Positions 52,325 to 60,680 of a DNA stretch of 64,000 bases are shown piece after piece; the first letter of the stretch is position 1, and the number at the start of each line of letters is the position of its first letter. The stretch covers positions 1 through 64,000 of the forward strand of contig CABUFC010000006.1 in NCBI GenBank assembly GCA_902490735.1, given 5' to 3'. The position numbers and the translations under genes are program-made. The stretch comes from an uncultured Oscillospiraceae bacterium. GTDB taxonomy: Bacteria; Bacillota; Clostridia; Oscillospirales; Acutalibacteraceae. The notes under the pieces are model-generated. The model saw nothing but the letters and a program-made list of their open reading frames with translations. It ran no database searches and was not told the origin of the DNA.

Positions 52325-52917
52325 AGATAAAAATACTCGGCACAAAGCTTATTTTAACCTTTCCTTTTGCGGCAATAATTGTTTTGCTGTTATTTATAGA
52401 TAAATCCGGCATTTTTTTGCCGCTTTTAGCCGCTTGTTTATTGCACGAATTAGGGCACATCGTCGCTATGCGTTTTGTTGGCACCGCACCGAAACAAATC
52501 GTTTTTAAAATTGCAAGCCTTGAAATATCGGGATATGTACTAAAAAGCCTTAAAGACGAGGCATTTATAGCTTTAATGGGACCTGCCGCAAATTTTTTGT
52601 TTTTTATTATTTTTTATTTAATATATAAAGTTTTTAAAGATGAAGTATTTATAAAAACGGCGGCAATTATGCTTGCTTTAGGCTTTGTCAATATGCTTCC
52701 ATCTTATGGACTTGACGGCGGCGATGTGGCATATGCAGTTTTGTCGCATTTTTTAAGTAAAAACAAATCAGAATTAATTTTAAGTGTTTTAAGCATAATA
52801 ATTGCTTTTCTTATTTGTTTTGCCGGATGCTTCGTTTTAATTAATATGCACAATCCGTCAATCACGATATTTGGTATATATCTTTTTATAATGGCTGTCA
52901 TGAAAAAAGGAATTTAA
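52321..52917 (+). CDS. spoIVFB: SpoIVFB-like site-2 (M50) metalloprotease
   Basis: 198 aa, four to six membrane segments. Zinc motif LLHELGHIVAM in a helix and the second-site NMLPSYGLDGGDV. Lacks a CBS domain. Intramembrane protease expected to process pro-sigma-K in the mother cell. Starts within the stop codon of the SpoIVFA-like gene. Confidence 0.9.
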   Translation: MKIKILGTKLILTFPFAAIIVLLLFIDKSGIFLPLLAACLLHELGHIVAMRFVGTAPKQIVFKIASLEISGYVLKSLKDEAFIALMGPAANFLFFIIFYLIYKVFKDEVFIKTAAIMLALGFVNMLPSYGLDGGDVAYAVLSHFLSKNKSELILSVLSIIIAFLICFAGCFVLINMHNPSITIFGIYLFIMAVMKKGI

Positions 52918-52920
52918 AAA

Positions 52921-54762
52921 ATGGATAACCGCAACATAGAAGAATTTTTTTTAAAGGTGCAAAAACCGGGCAGATATGCCGGCGGTGAGCTTGGTAGTGT
53001 CTTTAAAGATACATATAAAACCAGATTTGCTTTTTGCTTTCCGGATACTTATGAAATCGGGATGTCGCACCTCGGGATGAAAATTCTGTATTCAGCGCTT
53101 AATAATGATAAAGATATTTGGTGCGAGCGATGTTTTGCACCGGCAGACGATTTTGAACAGGTGCTACGTGAAAACAATATTCCGCTTTTTGCACTTGAAA
53201 GCAGAGATTCGCTGGCTTGTTTTGATATTATCGGCTTTTCTTTAATGTACGAGCTGTGTTATACTACTGTTTTAAATATGCTGGATCTTGCCGGTATTCC
53301 TTTCAAAAGCTGTGAAAGAACCGAGTATTCGCCTCTTGTTGTAGCAGGAGGCCCTTGCGCTTGCAACCCTGAACCTATGGCGGATTTTATAGACCTATTT
53401 ATGATCGGCGAAGGCGAAGAAGTAATTCTTGAAGTGACGCGGCTTTACGAAAAATATAAATCATGCGGGGATAAAAAAGCCTTTTTAATCGAGGCTTCAA
53501 AAATTGACGGTGTTTATGTGCCAAGCCTTTATGATGTTGAATATAAGTCAGACGGCACAATAAATTCAATCACACCAAAATACGGCGCGCCACTACCGGT
53601 ACGCCGCAGAATAATTAAGGATTTAGATACATCGCATTATCCCGAAAACTTTGTATTGCCGTTTTCCGAAATTGTTCACGACCGCGCTGTGGAGGAAATA
53701 TTCAGAGGCTGTATAAGAGGCTGCCGTTTTTGTCAGGCAGGCTTTATTTACCGCCCTGTAAGAGAAAAAGCCCCGGACACCATAATAAAACAATCCGAAA
53801 CACTGTGCAGTAATACAGGATATGAAGAAATGTCGCTATTGTCTTTAAGTACGTCTGACTATAGCGAAATAAACGATCTTTTACCTAAGCTTGTAAAATT
53901 TACCGATGAAAAAAAATTAAGCCTTTCATTGCCATCTCTTAGGATTGACAATTTTTCGGACGAGCTGCTAGAAGAAATTAAACTGATGCGCAAAACAGGC
54001 CTGACATTTGCTCCCGAAGCGGGCACTCAAAGGCTTCGCGACGCTATAAACAAAAACATAACAGAAGAAGACATTTTTTCGGCTTGCAAAAGGGCATTTT
54101 TGGGTGGATATACTAATGTAAAACTTTATTTTATGCTTGGACTTCCAACCGAAACCGATGAAGATATTATAGGAATAGCCAAACTTGCGGAAAAAATCGT
54201 CGATCTGTTTTACTCTTTGCCAAATAGACCGCGAGGAAAGGCGCCTCAAATTACAATTAGTGTTGCTTGTTTTATTCCAAAACCCTTTACACCCTTTGAA
54301 TTTGCGGCTCAAAACGACGAAGAAACCCTAAAACGCAAACAGCGTCTTCTTTTAAATTCGGTTACGTCAAAAAAAGTAAAAGTAAATTATCACGATAGCA
54401 CAACCTCGCTTTTAGAAGCTGTTTTTGCAAAAGGCGACCGCCGTCTTTCCTCGGTTATTGAATATGCCTTTAAACACGGCGCCAAAATGGATAGCTGGAG
54501 CGAGCATTTTGATATTAACATTTGGCTTAATGCGTTTATTAAAAACAATCTTGACATGGATTTTTATGCTCTTCGCGAGCGCTCGTTTGACGAGGTTTTC
54601 CCGTGGGATCATATAGATATTGGCGTAAATAAAAGCTTTTTTGTCAATGAATATAACAAGGCATTGCATAACGACACCACTCCAAACTGTAAGGAAAAAT
54701 GCAGCGGTTGCGGTGCAGCGCGATACGGTTGCGGTATCTGCGAAAGAAAGAGGGGAGAATAA
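52921..54762 (+). CDS. TIGR03960-family B12-binding-type radical SAM protein
   Basis: 613 aa. N-terminal cobalamin-binding-like region (about 1-190, AFCFPDTYEIGMSHLG, VVAGGPCACNPEP), radical-SAM domain with RGCIRGCRFCQAGF, and a Cys-rich C-terminus (CKEKCSGCGAARYGCGIC). Always paired with a TIGR03936 protein in Firmicutes; the biochemical role is unknown. Confidence 0.92.
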   Translation: MDNRNIEEFFLKVQKPGRYAGGELGSVFKDTYKTRFAFCFPDTYEIGMSHLGMKILYSALNNDKDIWCERCFAPADDFEQVLRENNIPLFALESRDSLACFDIIGFSLMYELCYTTVLNMLDLAGIPFKSCERTEYSPLVVAGGPCACNPEPMADFIDLFMIGEGEEVILEVTRLYEKYKSCGDKKAFLIEASKIDGVYVPSLYDVEYKSDGTINSITPKYGAPLPVRRRIIKDLDTSHYPENFVLPFSEIVHDRAVEEIFRGCIRGCRFCQAGFIYRPVREKAPDTIIKQSETLCSNTGYEEMSLLSLSTSDYSEINDLLPKLVKFTDEKKLSLSLPSLRIDNFSDELLEEIKLMRKTGLTFAPEAGTQRLRDAINKNITEEDIFSACKRAFLGGYTNVKLYFMLGLPTETDEDIIGIAKLAEKIVDLFYSLPNRPRGKAPQITISVACFIPKPFTPFEFAAQNDEETLKRKQRLLLNSVTSKKVKVNYHDSTTSLLEAVFAKGDRRLSSVIEYAFKHGAKMDSWSEHFDINIWLNAFIKNNLDMDFYALRERSFDEVFPWDHIDIGVNKSFFVNEYNKALHNDTTPNCKEKCSGCGAARYGCGICERKRGE

Positions 54763-55385
54763 TGACCAATGTTAGAGTGTTCTATACAAAAACAGGACGA
54801 ATGAGGTTTATTTCTCACCTAGATACAACACGCTTTTTTACAAGAATGCTTAGAAAATCCGAAATACCTGTTTATTATACCGAGGGTTTTAATAAACATC
54901 CTTATCTGAATTTTATTTTACCTTTGCCGCTTGGATTTGAGAGTACGTGGGAGATAGTCGATTTTAAAGTTACGGAAGAAATATCTTTCGATGAAATTTT
55001 TGCAAGACTAAATGCCGTAATGCCCGATGGCATTAAAATATTAAAAGTTACATCTCCTGTTTTTGCCGCTAAAGATTGCCGCTTTGCTGAATATTTTATA
55101 GATTTTAATAAAGATGTGTCAAAAGACCTGTTGGTCTTTTTAAACGGACCTTCAATTGTTGTTGAAAAAAAAGGCAAAAAGGGCAAAATTTCAACAATTG
55201 ATATTTTGCCGCTAATAAAAAAATACGAGATAATGGGCACCGGTTTAGATATTATTTTGCCTGCAGGCAACGAGATTAATATAAACCCTACGTTATTTTG
55301 TGTAGCTTTTTTAGGCGATAAAAACCTAAATTATTCAATACTGAGAAAGGCAATATTAACCGAGGACTTGAAGATTTTCGAGTAA
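54762..55385 (+). CDS. TIGR03936-family radical SAM-associated protein (DUF2344)
   Basis: 207 aa from ATG 54762 (overlaps the previous stop; GGGGAG upstream). YTKTGRMRFISHLDTTRFFTRMLRK and YTEGFNKHPYLNFILPLPLGFES are the family signature. Partner of the preceding radical SAM protein. The usual rng/rplU/rpmA genes do not follow; smpB does. Confidence 0.93.
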   Translation: MTNVRVFYTKTGRMRFISHLDTTRFFTRMLRKSEIPVYYTEGFNKHPYLNFILPLPLGFESTWEIVDFKVTEEISFDEIFARLNAVMPDGIKILKVTSPVFAAKDCRFAEYFIDFNKDVSKDLLVFLNGPSIVVEKKGKKGKISTIDILPLIKKYEIMGTGLDIILPAGNEININPTLFCVAFLGDKNLNYSILRKAILTEDLKIFE

Positions 55386-55419
55386 CATATTATAATTGTT
55401 ATGCTTAAGGGGTGACAAA

Positions 55420-55875
55420 ATGGCTGATGAATTAAAAACTATTACTACCAATAAAAAAGCTTTTCACGACTATTTTGTCACGGAAAGCTTTGAAGCCGGC
55501 ATCGAACTTACCGGCACCGAAATTAAATCCATTCGTAACGGCGGGTGTAATTTAAAAGACAGTTGGGCTTCTATAGATAAAGGCGAGCTTTTTATTAAAG
55601 GTATGCATATTTCGCCGTATGAGCAGGGAAATATATTTAACAAAGACCCTTTAAGAGTGCGCAAACTGCTTATGCATAAACGCGAAATATTAAGACTGTT
55701 TGGATATGTAAAACAGGATGGCCTTACTTTAATTCCTTTGTCACTTTATTTTAAAGGCAGTATTGTTAAAGTTCAGCTAGGGCTGTGCAAAGGTAAAAAA
55801 CTGTACGACAAACGCGAAACAGCTGCAAAAAAAGCTGCAGAGCGTACAATAGAGCGCACTTTAAAAAATCATTAA
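55420..55875 (+). CDS. smpB: SsrA-binding protein SmpB
   Basis: 151 aa from ATG 55420 with AAGGGGTG upstream. TNKKAFHDYFVTESFEAGIELTGTEIKSIR and the DKRETAAKKAAERTI tail. Binds tmRNA for trans-translation; the tmRNA gene starts 3 bp later. Confidence 0.97.
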   Translation: MADELKTITTNKKAFHDYFVTESFEAGIELTGTEIKSIRNGGCNLKDSWASIDKGELFIKGMHISPYEQGNIFNKDPLRVRKLLMHKREILRLFGYVKQDGLTLIPLSLYFKGSIVKVQLGLCKGKKLYDKRETAAKKAAERTIERTLKNH

Positions 55876-55878
55876 ATC

Positions 55879-56223
55879 GGGGGCGTAAAGGTTTCGACAG
55901 GGATTATGAAACTGGGCAAGCGGGTAGTGTAGCGGAAACACTTAAAAGCCGCAATTTAAATAATAAACGACAACAATAAAGTTGCCTTAGCAGCCTAATT
56001 AGGCTGCCGTCCAACCAAAGAGTACCGCGGCTTTGCGCGGGCGTCATTTTAGCGGTTAATCTGAATAAAACGGTTCCCAACGCTTTATCAGAAATTATCG
56101 GGATGCACAAAAAATTATTTTGTTAGCTTGGCATTTTTTGTAAAGCCTTCAAACTGACTGCACCCGGAGAAAACCCAGTGAATTGATTTTTGGACAGGAG
56201 TTCGATTCTCCTCGCCTCCACCA
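55879..56223 (+). ncRNA. ssrA: tmRNA (ssrA)
   Basis: 345 nt. The 5' end GGGGGCGTAAAGGTTTCGAC and the 3' end GACAGGAGTTCGATTCTCCTCGCCTCC plus encoded ACCA form the tRNA-like domain; GGGGGC pairs with GCCTCC (one G-U). The tag frame reads NDNNKVALAA then TAA (55966-55998). The two codons before it are ATA ATA (55960-55965), preceded by TAA, so no in-frame GCN resume codon is visible. Confidence 0.96.
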
Positions 56224-56349
56224 ATGAAGTTAAATCCGAACTCTGTAAGGGGTTCGGATTTGACGTTTGATGCTCCACCACAAAAAATGAAAGCCGCTAT
56301 TTAAGCGGCTTTCAGGTTTTTAAATATAAAAGTGTACGAATTTACAGTA
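56224..56349. terminator. ssrA/metY intergenic region with two hairpins
   Basis: AAATCCGAAC (56232-56241)/GTTCGGATTT (56252-56261) has no T-run and may guide tmRNA 3' processing. GAAAGCCGCT/AGCGGCTTTC (about 56289-56312) followed by T-rich DNA is the likely bidirectional terminator. GCTCCACCA at 56272-56280 imperfectly repeats the tmRNA 3' end. Confidence 0.7.
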
Positions 56350-57630
56350 TTATTTAATTGCGGCAAAGCCTTTTTCAAGGTCTGCGATTATATCGTCGAT
56401 ATGCTCGGTACCAATAGATAAGCGGATGGTGTTTGGATGTATGTCCTGATCGTTAAGTTCTTCGGCCGATAACTGTGAGTGTGTAGTTGTAGCCGGGTGA
56501 ATAACAAGGGATTTTACATCGGCAACATTGGCAAGCAGGCTAAAAATTTCGAGTGCGTCTATAAATGCATGAGCTTCTTTTTGACCGCCTTTAATATCAA
56601 AAGTGAATATCGAACCGCCGCCGTTTGGAAAATACTTTTTGTAAAGGTCATTTTGAGGATGTGATTTAAGCGACGGGTGATTGATTTTTTCTACAAGCGG
56701 ATTGTTTGCAAGATATTCGACTACCTTTTTGGTGTTTTCGGCGTGTCGCTCAAGTCTTAAAGAAAGGGTTTCAATTCCTTGCAAAAGAAGGAAAGCGTTA
56801 AACGGAGATATTGCGGCGCCCGTATCGCGAAGCAAAATAGCGCGAATATATGTTACAAATGCTGCCGGGCCTGCCGCTTCGGCAAAGGATACTCCGTGAT
56901 AGCTGGGGTTTGGAGCGGCAATTCCCGGGTATTTTTCGGGGGACCAGCTAAATTTTCCGCTGTCCACAATTATACCGCCGAGTGTTGTTCCGTGTCCGCC
57001 GAGAAATTTTGTTGCCGAGTGTACAACTATATCTGCTCCGTGCTCTATTGGGCGGATAAGATACGGTGTTCCGAAGGTATTGTCAACCACTAACGGAATG
57101 CCGTTTTTATGGGCTATTTCAGCTACAGCGTCTATATCGGGTATATCGCTGCTGGGATTGCCGAGTGTTTCAATAAAAATAGCCTTTGTGTTTGTTTTTA
57201 TAGCGTCTGCAACTTCTTTTAGATTGTGGATATCAACGAAAGTTGTGTCAACACCAAATTGTGGCAGGGTATGCGATAAAAGGTTAAAACTGCCTCCGTA
57301 AATAGTTTTTTGGGCTACAATGTGGTCGCCTTTTTGAGCCAGCGCTTCTATAGCGTATGTTATTGCCGAAGCTCCGGAGGCTACAGCCAGTGCTGCAACG
57401 CCGTTTTCAAGTGCGGCAACGCGTTTTTCAAGTACGTCTTGAGTGGCATTTGTTAGTCGTCCGTAAATGTTGCCGGCATCTGCAAGTCCAAAACGTGCCG
57501 CTGCATGGGCGCTGTTATGAAAAACGTATGAAGTCGTTTGATATATCGGAACGGCTCTGGCGTCGCTTGCAGGATCTGCCTGTTCCTGTCCTACATGAAG
57601 TTGAAGTGTTTCAAATTTGTAATTGCTCAT
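56350..57630 (-). CDS. metY: O-acetylhomoserine aminocarboxypropyltransferase/sulfhydrylase
   Basis: 426 aa PLP enzyme. Family motifs: TLQLHVGQEQADPASDARAVPIYQT, YGRLTNATQDVLEKRVAALE, VDNTFGTPYL, and PLP Lys in VVHSATKFLGGHGTTLGG. Makes homocysteine from O-acetylhomoserine and sulfide. AAGGAG precedes the start. Divergent from an Rrf2-type regulator, with inverted repeats between, which suggests control by sulfur status. Confidence 0.95.
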   Translation of the reverse strand: MSNYKFETLQLHVGQEQADPASDARAVPIYQTTSYVFHNSAHAAARFGLADAGNIYGRLTNATQDVLEKRVAALENGVAALAVASGASAITYAIEALAQKGDHIVAQKTIYGGSFNLLSHTLPQFGVDTTFVDIHNLKEVADAIKTNTKAIFIETLGNPSSDIPDIDAVAEIAHKNGIPLVVDNTFGTPYLIRPIEHGADIVVHSATKFLGGHGTTLGGIIVDSGKFSWSPEKYPGIAAPNPSYHGVSFAEAAGPAAFVTYIRAILLRDTGAAISPFNAFLLLQGIETLSLRLERHAENTKKVVEYLANNPLVEKINHPSLKSHPQNDLYKKYFPNGGGSIFTFDIKGGQKEAHAFIDALEIFSLLANVADVKSLVIHPATTTHSQLSAEELNDQDIHPNTIRLSIGTEHIDDIIADLEKGFAAIK

Positions 57631-57653
57631 TTTTGTTCTCCTTTTGCTTCGTT

Positions 57654-57703
57654 GCGTTAATTTTAACGCCGAAATTTTTATTTGTCCAATATGTAAATTT
57701 AAT
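57654..57703. promoter_or_regulatory. Inverted repeats in the metY upstream region
   Basis: A perfect GCGTTAA/TTAACGC (57654-57669) and an imperfect CCAATAT...ATATTTGG (about 57686-57709). They are candidate operator sites for the adjacent Rrf2 regulator. Their role is inferred from position only. Confidence 0.4.
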
Positions 57704-57766
57704 ATTTGGATATAGATTAAAACTATTACTGCACGCCAAGGTATTTTTTAATCCTTTTTTACATGC

Positions 57767-57795
57767 TTGTAATCCTACTAAATATATGGTATTAT
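57767..57795 (+). promoter_or_regulatory. Promoter of the Rrf2 gene with overlapping inverted repeat
   Basis: TTGTAA (57767-57772), 17 bases, TATTAT (57790-57795). TACTAA and TTAGTA form an inverted repeat over the -10 region, compatible with autoregulation. GAGGTG precedes ATG 57823. Confidence 0.55.
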
Positions 57796-57822
57796 TAGTA
57801 TATAAAGTATTTGAGGTGAAAA

Positions 57823-58260
57823 ATGCGAGTTTCAACTAAAGGACGATATGCTCTGCGAATGTTTATTGACCTTGCTGAGCATCAAAACGGCGGATATGTA
57901 TCGTTAAAAGACATTGCAGAACGCCAAAACATATCTAAAAAATATCTTGAACAAATTATACCTATTTTTAATCAGTCGGATCTTCTTCGTGCAAACCGCG
58001 GCTCACAGGGAGGTTATATGCTTGCACGATCTCCTGAAAAATGTACTGTAGGTGAGATTTTGAGGCTTACGGAAGGCTCGCTTTCTCCGGTTGACTGTGT
58101 TGATCAGAACCCATGTGAATGTGAACGCAGCGCAACATGTGCGACGCTTCCTGTTTGGCGGGGATTATCTAAAGTGATAAATGAGTACCTGGACAGTATT
58201 ACCTTGCAAGATATTATTGATAAAAATCGCGAAAAAGAAACTTTTAACTATATTATTTAA
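57823..58260 (+). CDS. Rrf2-family transcriptional regulator (CymR/IscR-like)
   Basis: 145 aa. Winged-helix N-terminus MRVSTKGRYALRMFIDLAEH, recognition helix ISKKYLEQIIPIF, and RGSQGGYMLARSP. The C-terminal part has Cys residues in VDCVDQNPCECERSATCATLPVW, three of which could hold an Fe-S cluster. CymR (cysteine metabolism) is suggested by divergence from metY; IscR is the alternative, but no isc/suf genes are near. Confidence 0.92.
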   Translation: MRVSTKGRYALRMFIDLAEHQNGGYVSLKDIAERQNISKKYLEQIIPIFNQSDLLRANRGSQGGYMLARSPEKCTVGEILRLTEGSLSPVDCVDQNPCECERSATCATLPVWRGLSKVINEYLDSITLQDIIDKNREKETFNYII

Positions 58261-58272
58261 AATTTTTATGCG

Positions 58273-58292
58273 GCGCCTTCGGGCGCTTTTTA
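58273..58292 (+). terminator. Terminator of the Rrf2 gene
   Basis: GCGCC, TTCG tetraloop, GGCGC, then a T-run. Confidence 0.88.
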
Positions 58293-58615
58293 TTTTTTAC
58301 AAAACCTATAAGTTTTATAGGTATTATATCATTGTTATACCGGTTTGTCAATACTTTACTTGTAATGGATTTAAAAATAAAATCATATAAAATTAATACA
58401 AGTTTTATGTTAAAAGCCGTGATAAGCATAGCGCGAAAAACCGCACACGCCTAAAGCATATGCGTTTTAGGTCGCAGAATTTATCGGAAAGCTAATTTTA
58501 GCGCTATGAACGGCAAAAGCACAGGAAATCTTGTTGGATTTTCGAGTATTTTAACGAAGGAGGGGCGAAATTTGCCCGCAAAAATCGGGTTTGGATATTC
58601 GCGAAATGCTTAAGT
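58293..58615. other. Structured intergenic region upstream of the M15 gene
   Basis: Contains the palindrome CCTATAAgttTTATAGG near 58305-58322, AT-rich DNA, and a long interrupted hairpin at 58416-58514: GCCGT/ACGGC, GCATAGCGC/GCGCTATG and an inner CCTAAA/TTTAGG (58450-58471). AAGGAGGGG (58557-58565) precedes a 13-codon TTG frame, 58572-58613. No larger gene seen. Confidence 0.6.
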
Positions 58616-59257
58616 ATGATTAAAAGCTACAAAAAGGGCAAAGCCACACAAATTTCTGACCATTTTAAATCTACCGAATTTGACTGCAAGGGAGACGGTT
58701 GCTGCAGTACCACGAAAGTCGACACAGAACTGATAGATGATTTGGAACGCATACGCAACCATTTTAGAAGACCGGTTTATATTAATAGCGGGTACCGCTG
58801 TACAAAGCACAATAAAGATGTAGGCGGTTCCGGCGGCAGCAAGCATTTAAACGGTATGGCGGCAGATATAAGGGTAAAAGACGTAAAACCCGAAACAGTT
58901 GCAAAATACGCTGAATTTATAGGGATGAAGGGTATAGGGCTTTACAGTAATTACGTGCATGTAGATACAAGAACGAAAAAGTTTTTTTGGAAAACATCAA
59001 AACAAACTCCGGTTACTACATTTGGAGGTACTTGCCCGTATAGCGAGCCCAAAGTTTCGGTAAGAAAAGGGGATAGAGGCAACAATGTGCGTTGGTGCCA
59101 ATGGATGTTAAATTTTTGCGGATACAACTGCGGTAAGGTGGACGGAATTGCCGGGCCTAAATTTGTTTCGGCAACCAAAAAATTCCAAAAATCACGCGGG
59201 TTAACGGTCGATGGCATCATAGGTAAAAAAACACGTGCGGCACTTAAAAACTGGTAA
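58616..59257 (+). CDS. M15-family D-Ala-D-Ala-type peptidase with peptidoglycan-binding domain
   Basis: 213 aa. Zinc peptidase part about 1-125: INSGYRCTKHN, GSKHLNGMAADIRV (His, Asp) and NYVHVDTR (His). PG_binding_1 domain about 150-213: VRKGDRGNNVRWCQWMLNF, GPKFVSATKKFQKSRGLTVDGIIGKKT. No signal peptide. Phage endolysins have this architecture, but no other phage gene is nearby. ATG 58616 has no close ribosome-binding site. A strong AAGGAGGGG lies 50 bp upstream and may serve a short leader frame. Confidence 0.88.
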   Translation: MIKSYKKGKATQISDHFKSTEFDCKGDGCCSTTKVDTELIDDLERIRNHFRRPVYINSGYRCTKHNKDVGGSGGSKHLNGMAADIRVKDVKPETVAKYAEFIGMKGIGLYSNYVHVDTRTKKFFWKTSKQTPVTTFGGTCPYSEPKVSVRKGDRGNNVRWCQWMLNFCGYNCGKVDGIAGPKFVSATKKFQKSRGLTVDGIIGKKTRAALKNW

Positions 59258-59300
59258 TAAGACGATTGTTTAAAAAAATTAAAAAAATTTGTGAAAAATC

Positions 59301-59328
59301 TTGAAATTTTTATAATTTGGATTATAAT
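59301..59328 (+). promoter_or_regulatory. Promoter of the XRE gene
   Basis: TTGAAA (59301-59306), 16 bases, TATAAT (59323-59328), then GAGGTG before ATG 59364. Confidence 0.75.
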
Positions 59329-59363
59329 AAAAATAACAAAGGAATAATTTACGAGGTGCTCAA

Positions 59364-59660
59364 ATGACAATCGGTCAGCGGATTAAAGAATTAAGAAAAC
59401 AAAAAGGAATTTCCAGACAGCAATTCCAAAAAGAAACCGGAATAGGAACTAACACACAGTTTTCGTGGGAATCTGATAAAACTTTTCCTAATGCCAAAAG
59501 CTTAGAATTGTTAGCCGATTATTATGGTGTTTCTATTGATTACATAATGTTAAGATCACCTCACGTTGAAAACCGATTATTAGAAGTTTCTGAAAAGATT
59601 ATCGAAGAACAGCAGAGCATTTGTAGTATGTTAGAGCAAACTCAGAGGAAAAGCCTTTAG
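59364..59660 (+). CDS. XRE-family helix-turn-helix regulator
   Basis: 98 aa. HTH_3 domain about 1-60 (MTIGQRIKELRKQKGISRQQF...SWESDKTFPNAKSLELLADYYGVSIDYIM), short helical tail. Own promoter. No operator or partner gene recognised. Confidence 0.9.
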   Translation: MTIGQRIKELRKQKGISRQQFQKETGIGTNTQFSWESDKTFPNAKSLELLADYYGVSIDYIMLRSPHVENRLLEVSEKIIEEQQSICSMLEQTQRKSL

Positions 59661-59754
59661 TAACAAGAATACATCTATTGTAACTTTTTTAGTATTGCTA
59701 TTGTGATTTTTATATGATATGTTTAGTATGGAATATAAATTTAGAGGTGTTAAA

Positions 59755-60558
59755 ATGGGTGGTAAATTCTGTATCAGCGTTGACCTTGAAGGTGTAGCCT
59801 GTGTGTCGGGCAGCGGCGGAAAAGGGTTATCTTGCGAATCGGTTAGTTATTCTTTTGCCGCAAAGCAAGCCACGCGCGAGGCGGATGCTGCAGCACGGGC
59901 ATTATTCGATTGCGGCGCTTGTGAGGTTATAATTTGGGATAGCCACGGAACCGGTGTAAATCTTGATTATGATGCTTTCGACAAGCGCTGTAAGTTCGCT
60001 ATAGGTGCCGGAAGTCGCATAAGATTTCCCGGGGTGGACAGCAGCTTTGACGGAGTCTTGTTTATCGGTTATCATGCGTATGATACTGAAAAAGCTACGT
60101 TATCCCATGTTTTTTCTTCGTCGGCCAATGCTTCACATTTAATTAACGGTGAACCTGTGGGCGAGCTTCAGTTTGACGCGGCTATTGCCGGTAAACGCGG
60201 AGTAAAAACCTTATTTGTAGCGTCGGATGATATTTGTATTTCACAAAGCATAAAAAGCTTTCCTTGGGCAAAAACCGTTGTAACTAAAGAATCTCTTGCA
60301 TGGAACAGCTGTTTAAGCCGCCATCCTGCTGCTGTTGTGGAGGAAATATATAAAAAAGTATGCGAGGCTGTCGCACAAATAGACAGTATGAAAGAATATA
60401 AAATTAAAGAACCGTTTGAGCTTACGGTTTCTTACAAGCATATTGATATCGCTCAAAGGTGTAATTTGCATAGCATTGATAATAAACCGTTCGAAATAGT
60501 CGATGCATATACAAGAAAAGGCGTTTTAGCAGATATCGAAGATTATTTTTTATATTAA
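59755..60558 (+). CDS. M55-family D-aminopeptidase-like protein
   Basis: 267 aa from ATG 59755 (GAGGTG seven bases upstream). Metal-site motifs of DppA-type M55 enzymes: ISVDLEGVACV, IIWDSHGTG, LFIGYHAYD, LSHVFSSS and the GELQFDAAIAG segment. DppA is decameric and cleaves D-amino-acid peptides; no dipeptide transporter genes are adjacent. Confidence 0.88.
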   Translation: MGGKFCISVDLEGVACVSGSGGKGLSCESVSYSFAAKQATREADAAARALFDCGACEVIIWDSHGTGVNLDYDAFDKRCKFAIGAGSRIRFPGVDSSFDGVLFIGYHAYDTEKATLSHVFSSSANASHLINGEPVGELQFDAAIAGKRGVKTLFVASDDICISQSIKSFPWAKTVVTKESLAWNSCLSRHPAAVVEEIYKKVCEAVAQIDSMKEYKIKEPFELTVSYKHIDIAQRCNLHSIDNKPFEIVDAYTRKGVLADIEDYFLY

Positions 60559-60562
60559 TTAT

Positions 60563-60589
60563 CGGCGGCCTCATGGTCGCCGTTTTTTT
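60563..60589 (+). terminator. Terminator after the M55 gene
   Basis: CGGCGGCC, TCAT loop, GGTCGCCG, then seven T. Confidence 0.92.
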
Positions 60590-60591
60590 AA

Positions 60592-60620
60592 TTGCAAAAA
60601 GTGCCGTTAAATGTTATAAT
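60592..60620 (+). promoter_or_regulatory. Promoter of the mgtC-like gene
   Basis: TTGCAA (60592-60597), 17 bases, TATAAT (60615-60620), about 60 bp before ATG 60681. Confidence 0.65.
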
Positions 60621-60680
60621 TATAAAAACATTTAAATAAATTATTTATAGTAGCCTAAAAACTATATAAAGGAGAAAAAC

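Noticed and set aside
57631..57822. Possible SAM riboswitch before metY
   Set aside because: No S-box core motifs on either strand and no terminator stem before the start.
57357..57839. 160-codon plus-strand frame opposite metY
   Set aside because: Antisense shadow of metY; composition is Arg/Leu/Cys-rich and it has no ribosome-binding site.
58616..60558. Prophage remnant around the M15 gene and XRE regulator
   Set aside because: Only these two genes are suggestive; the others are chromosomal-type and no integrase or structural gene is present.
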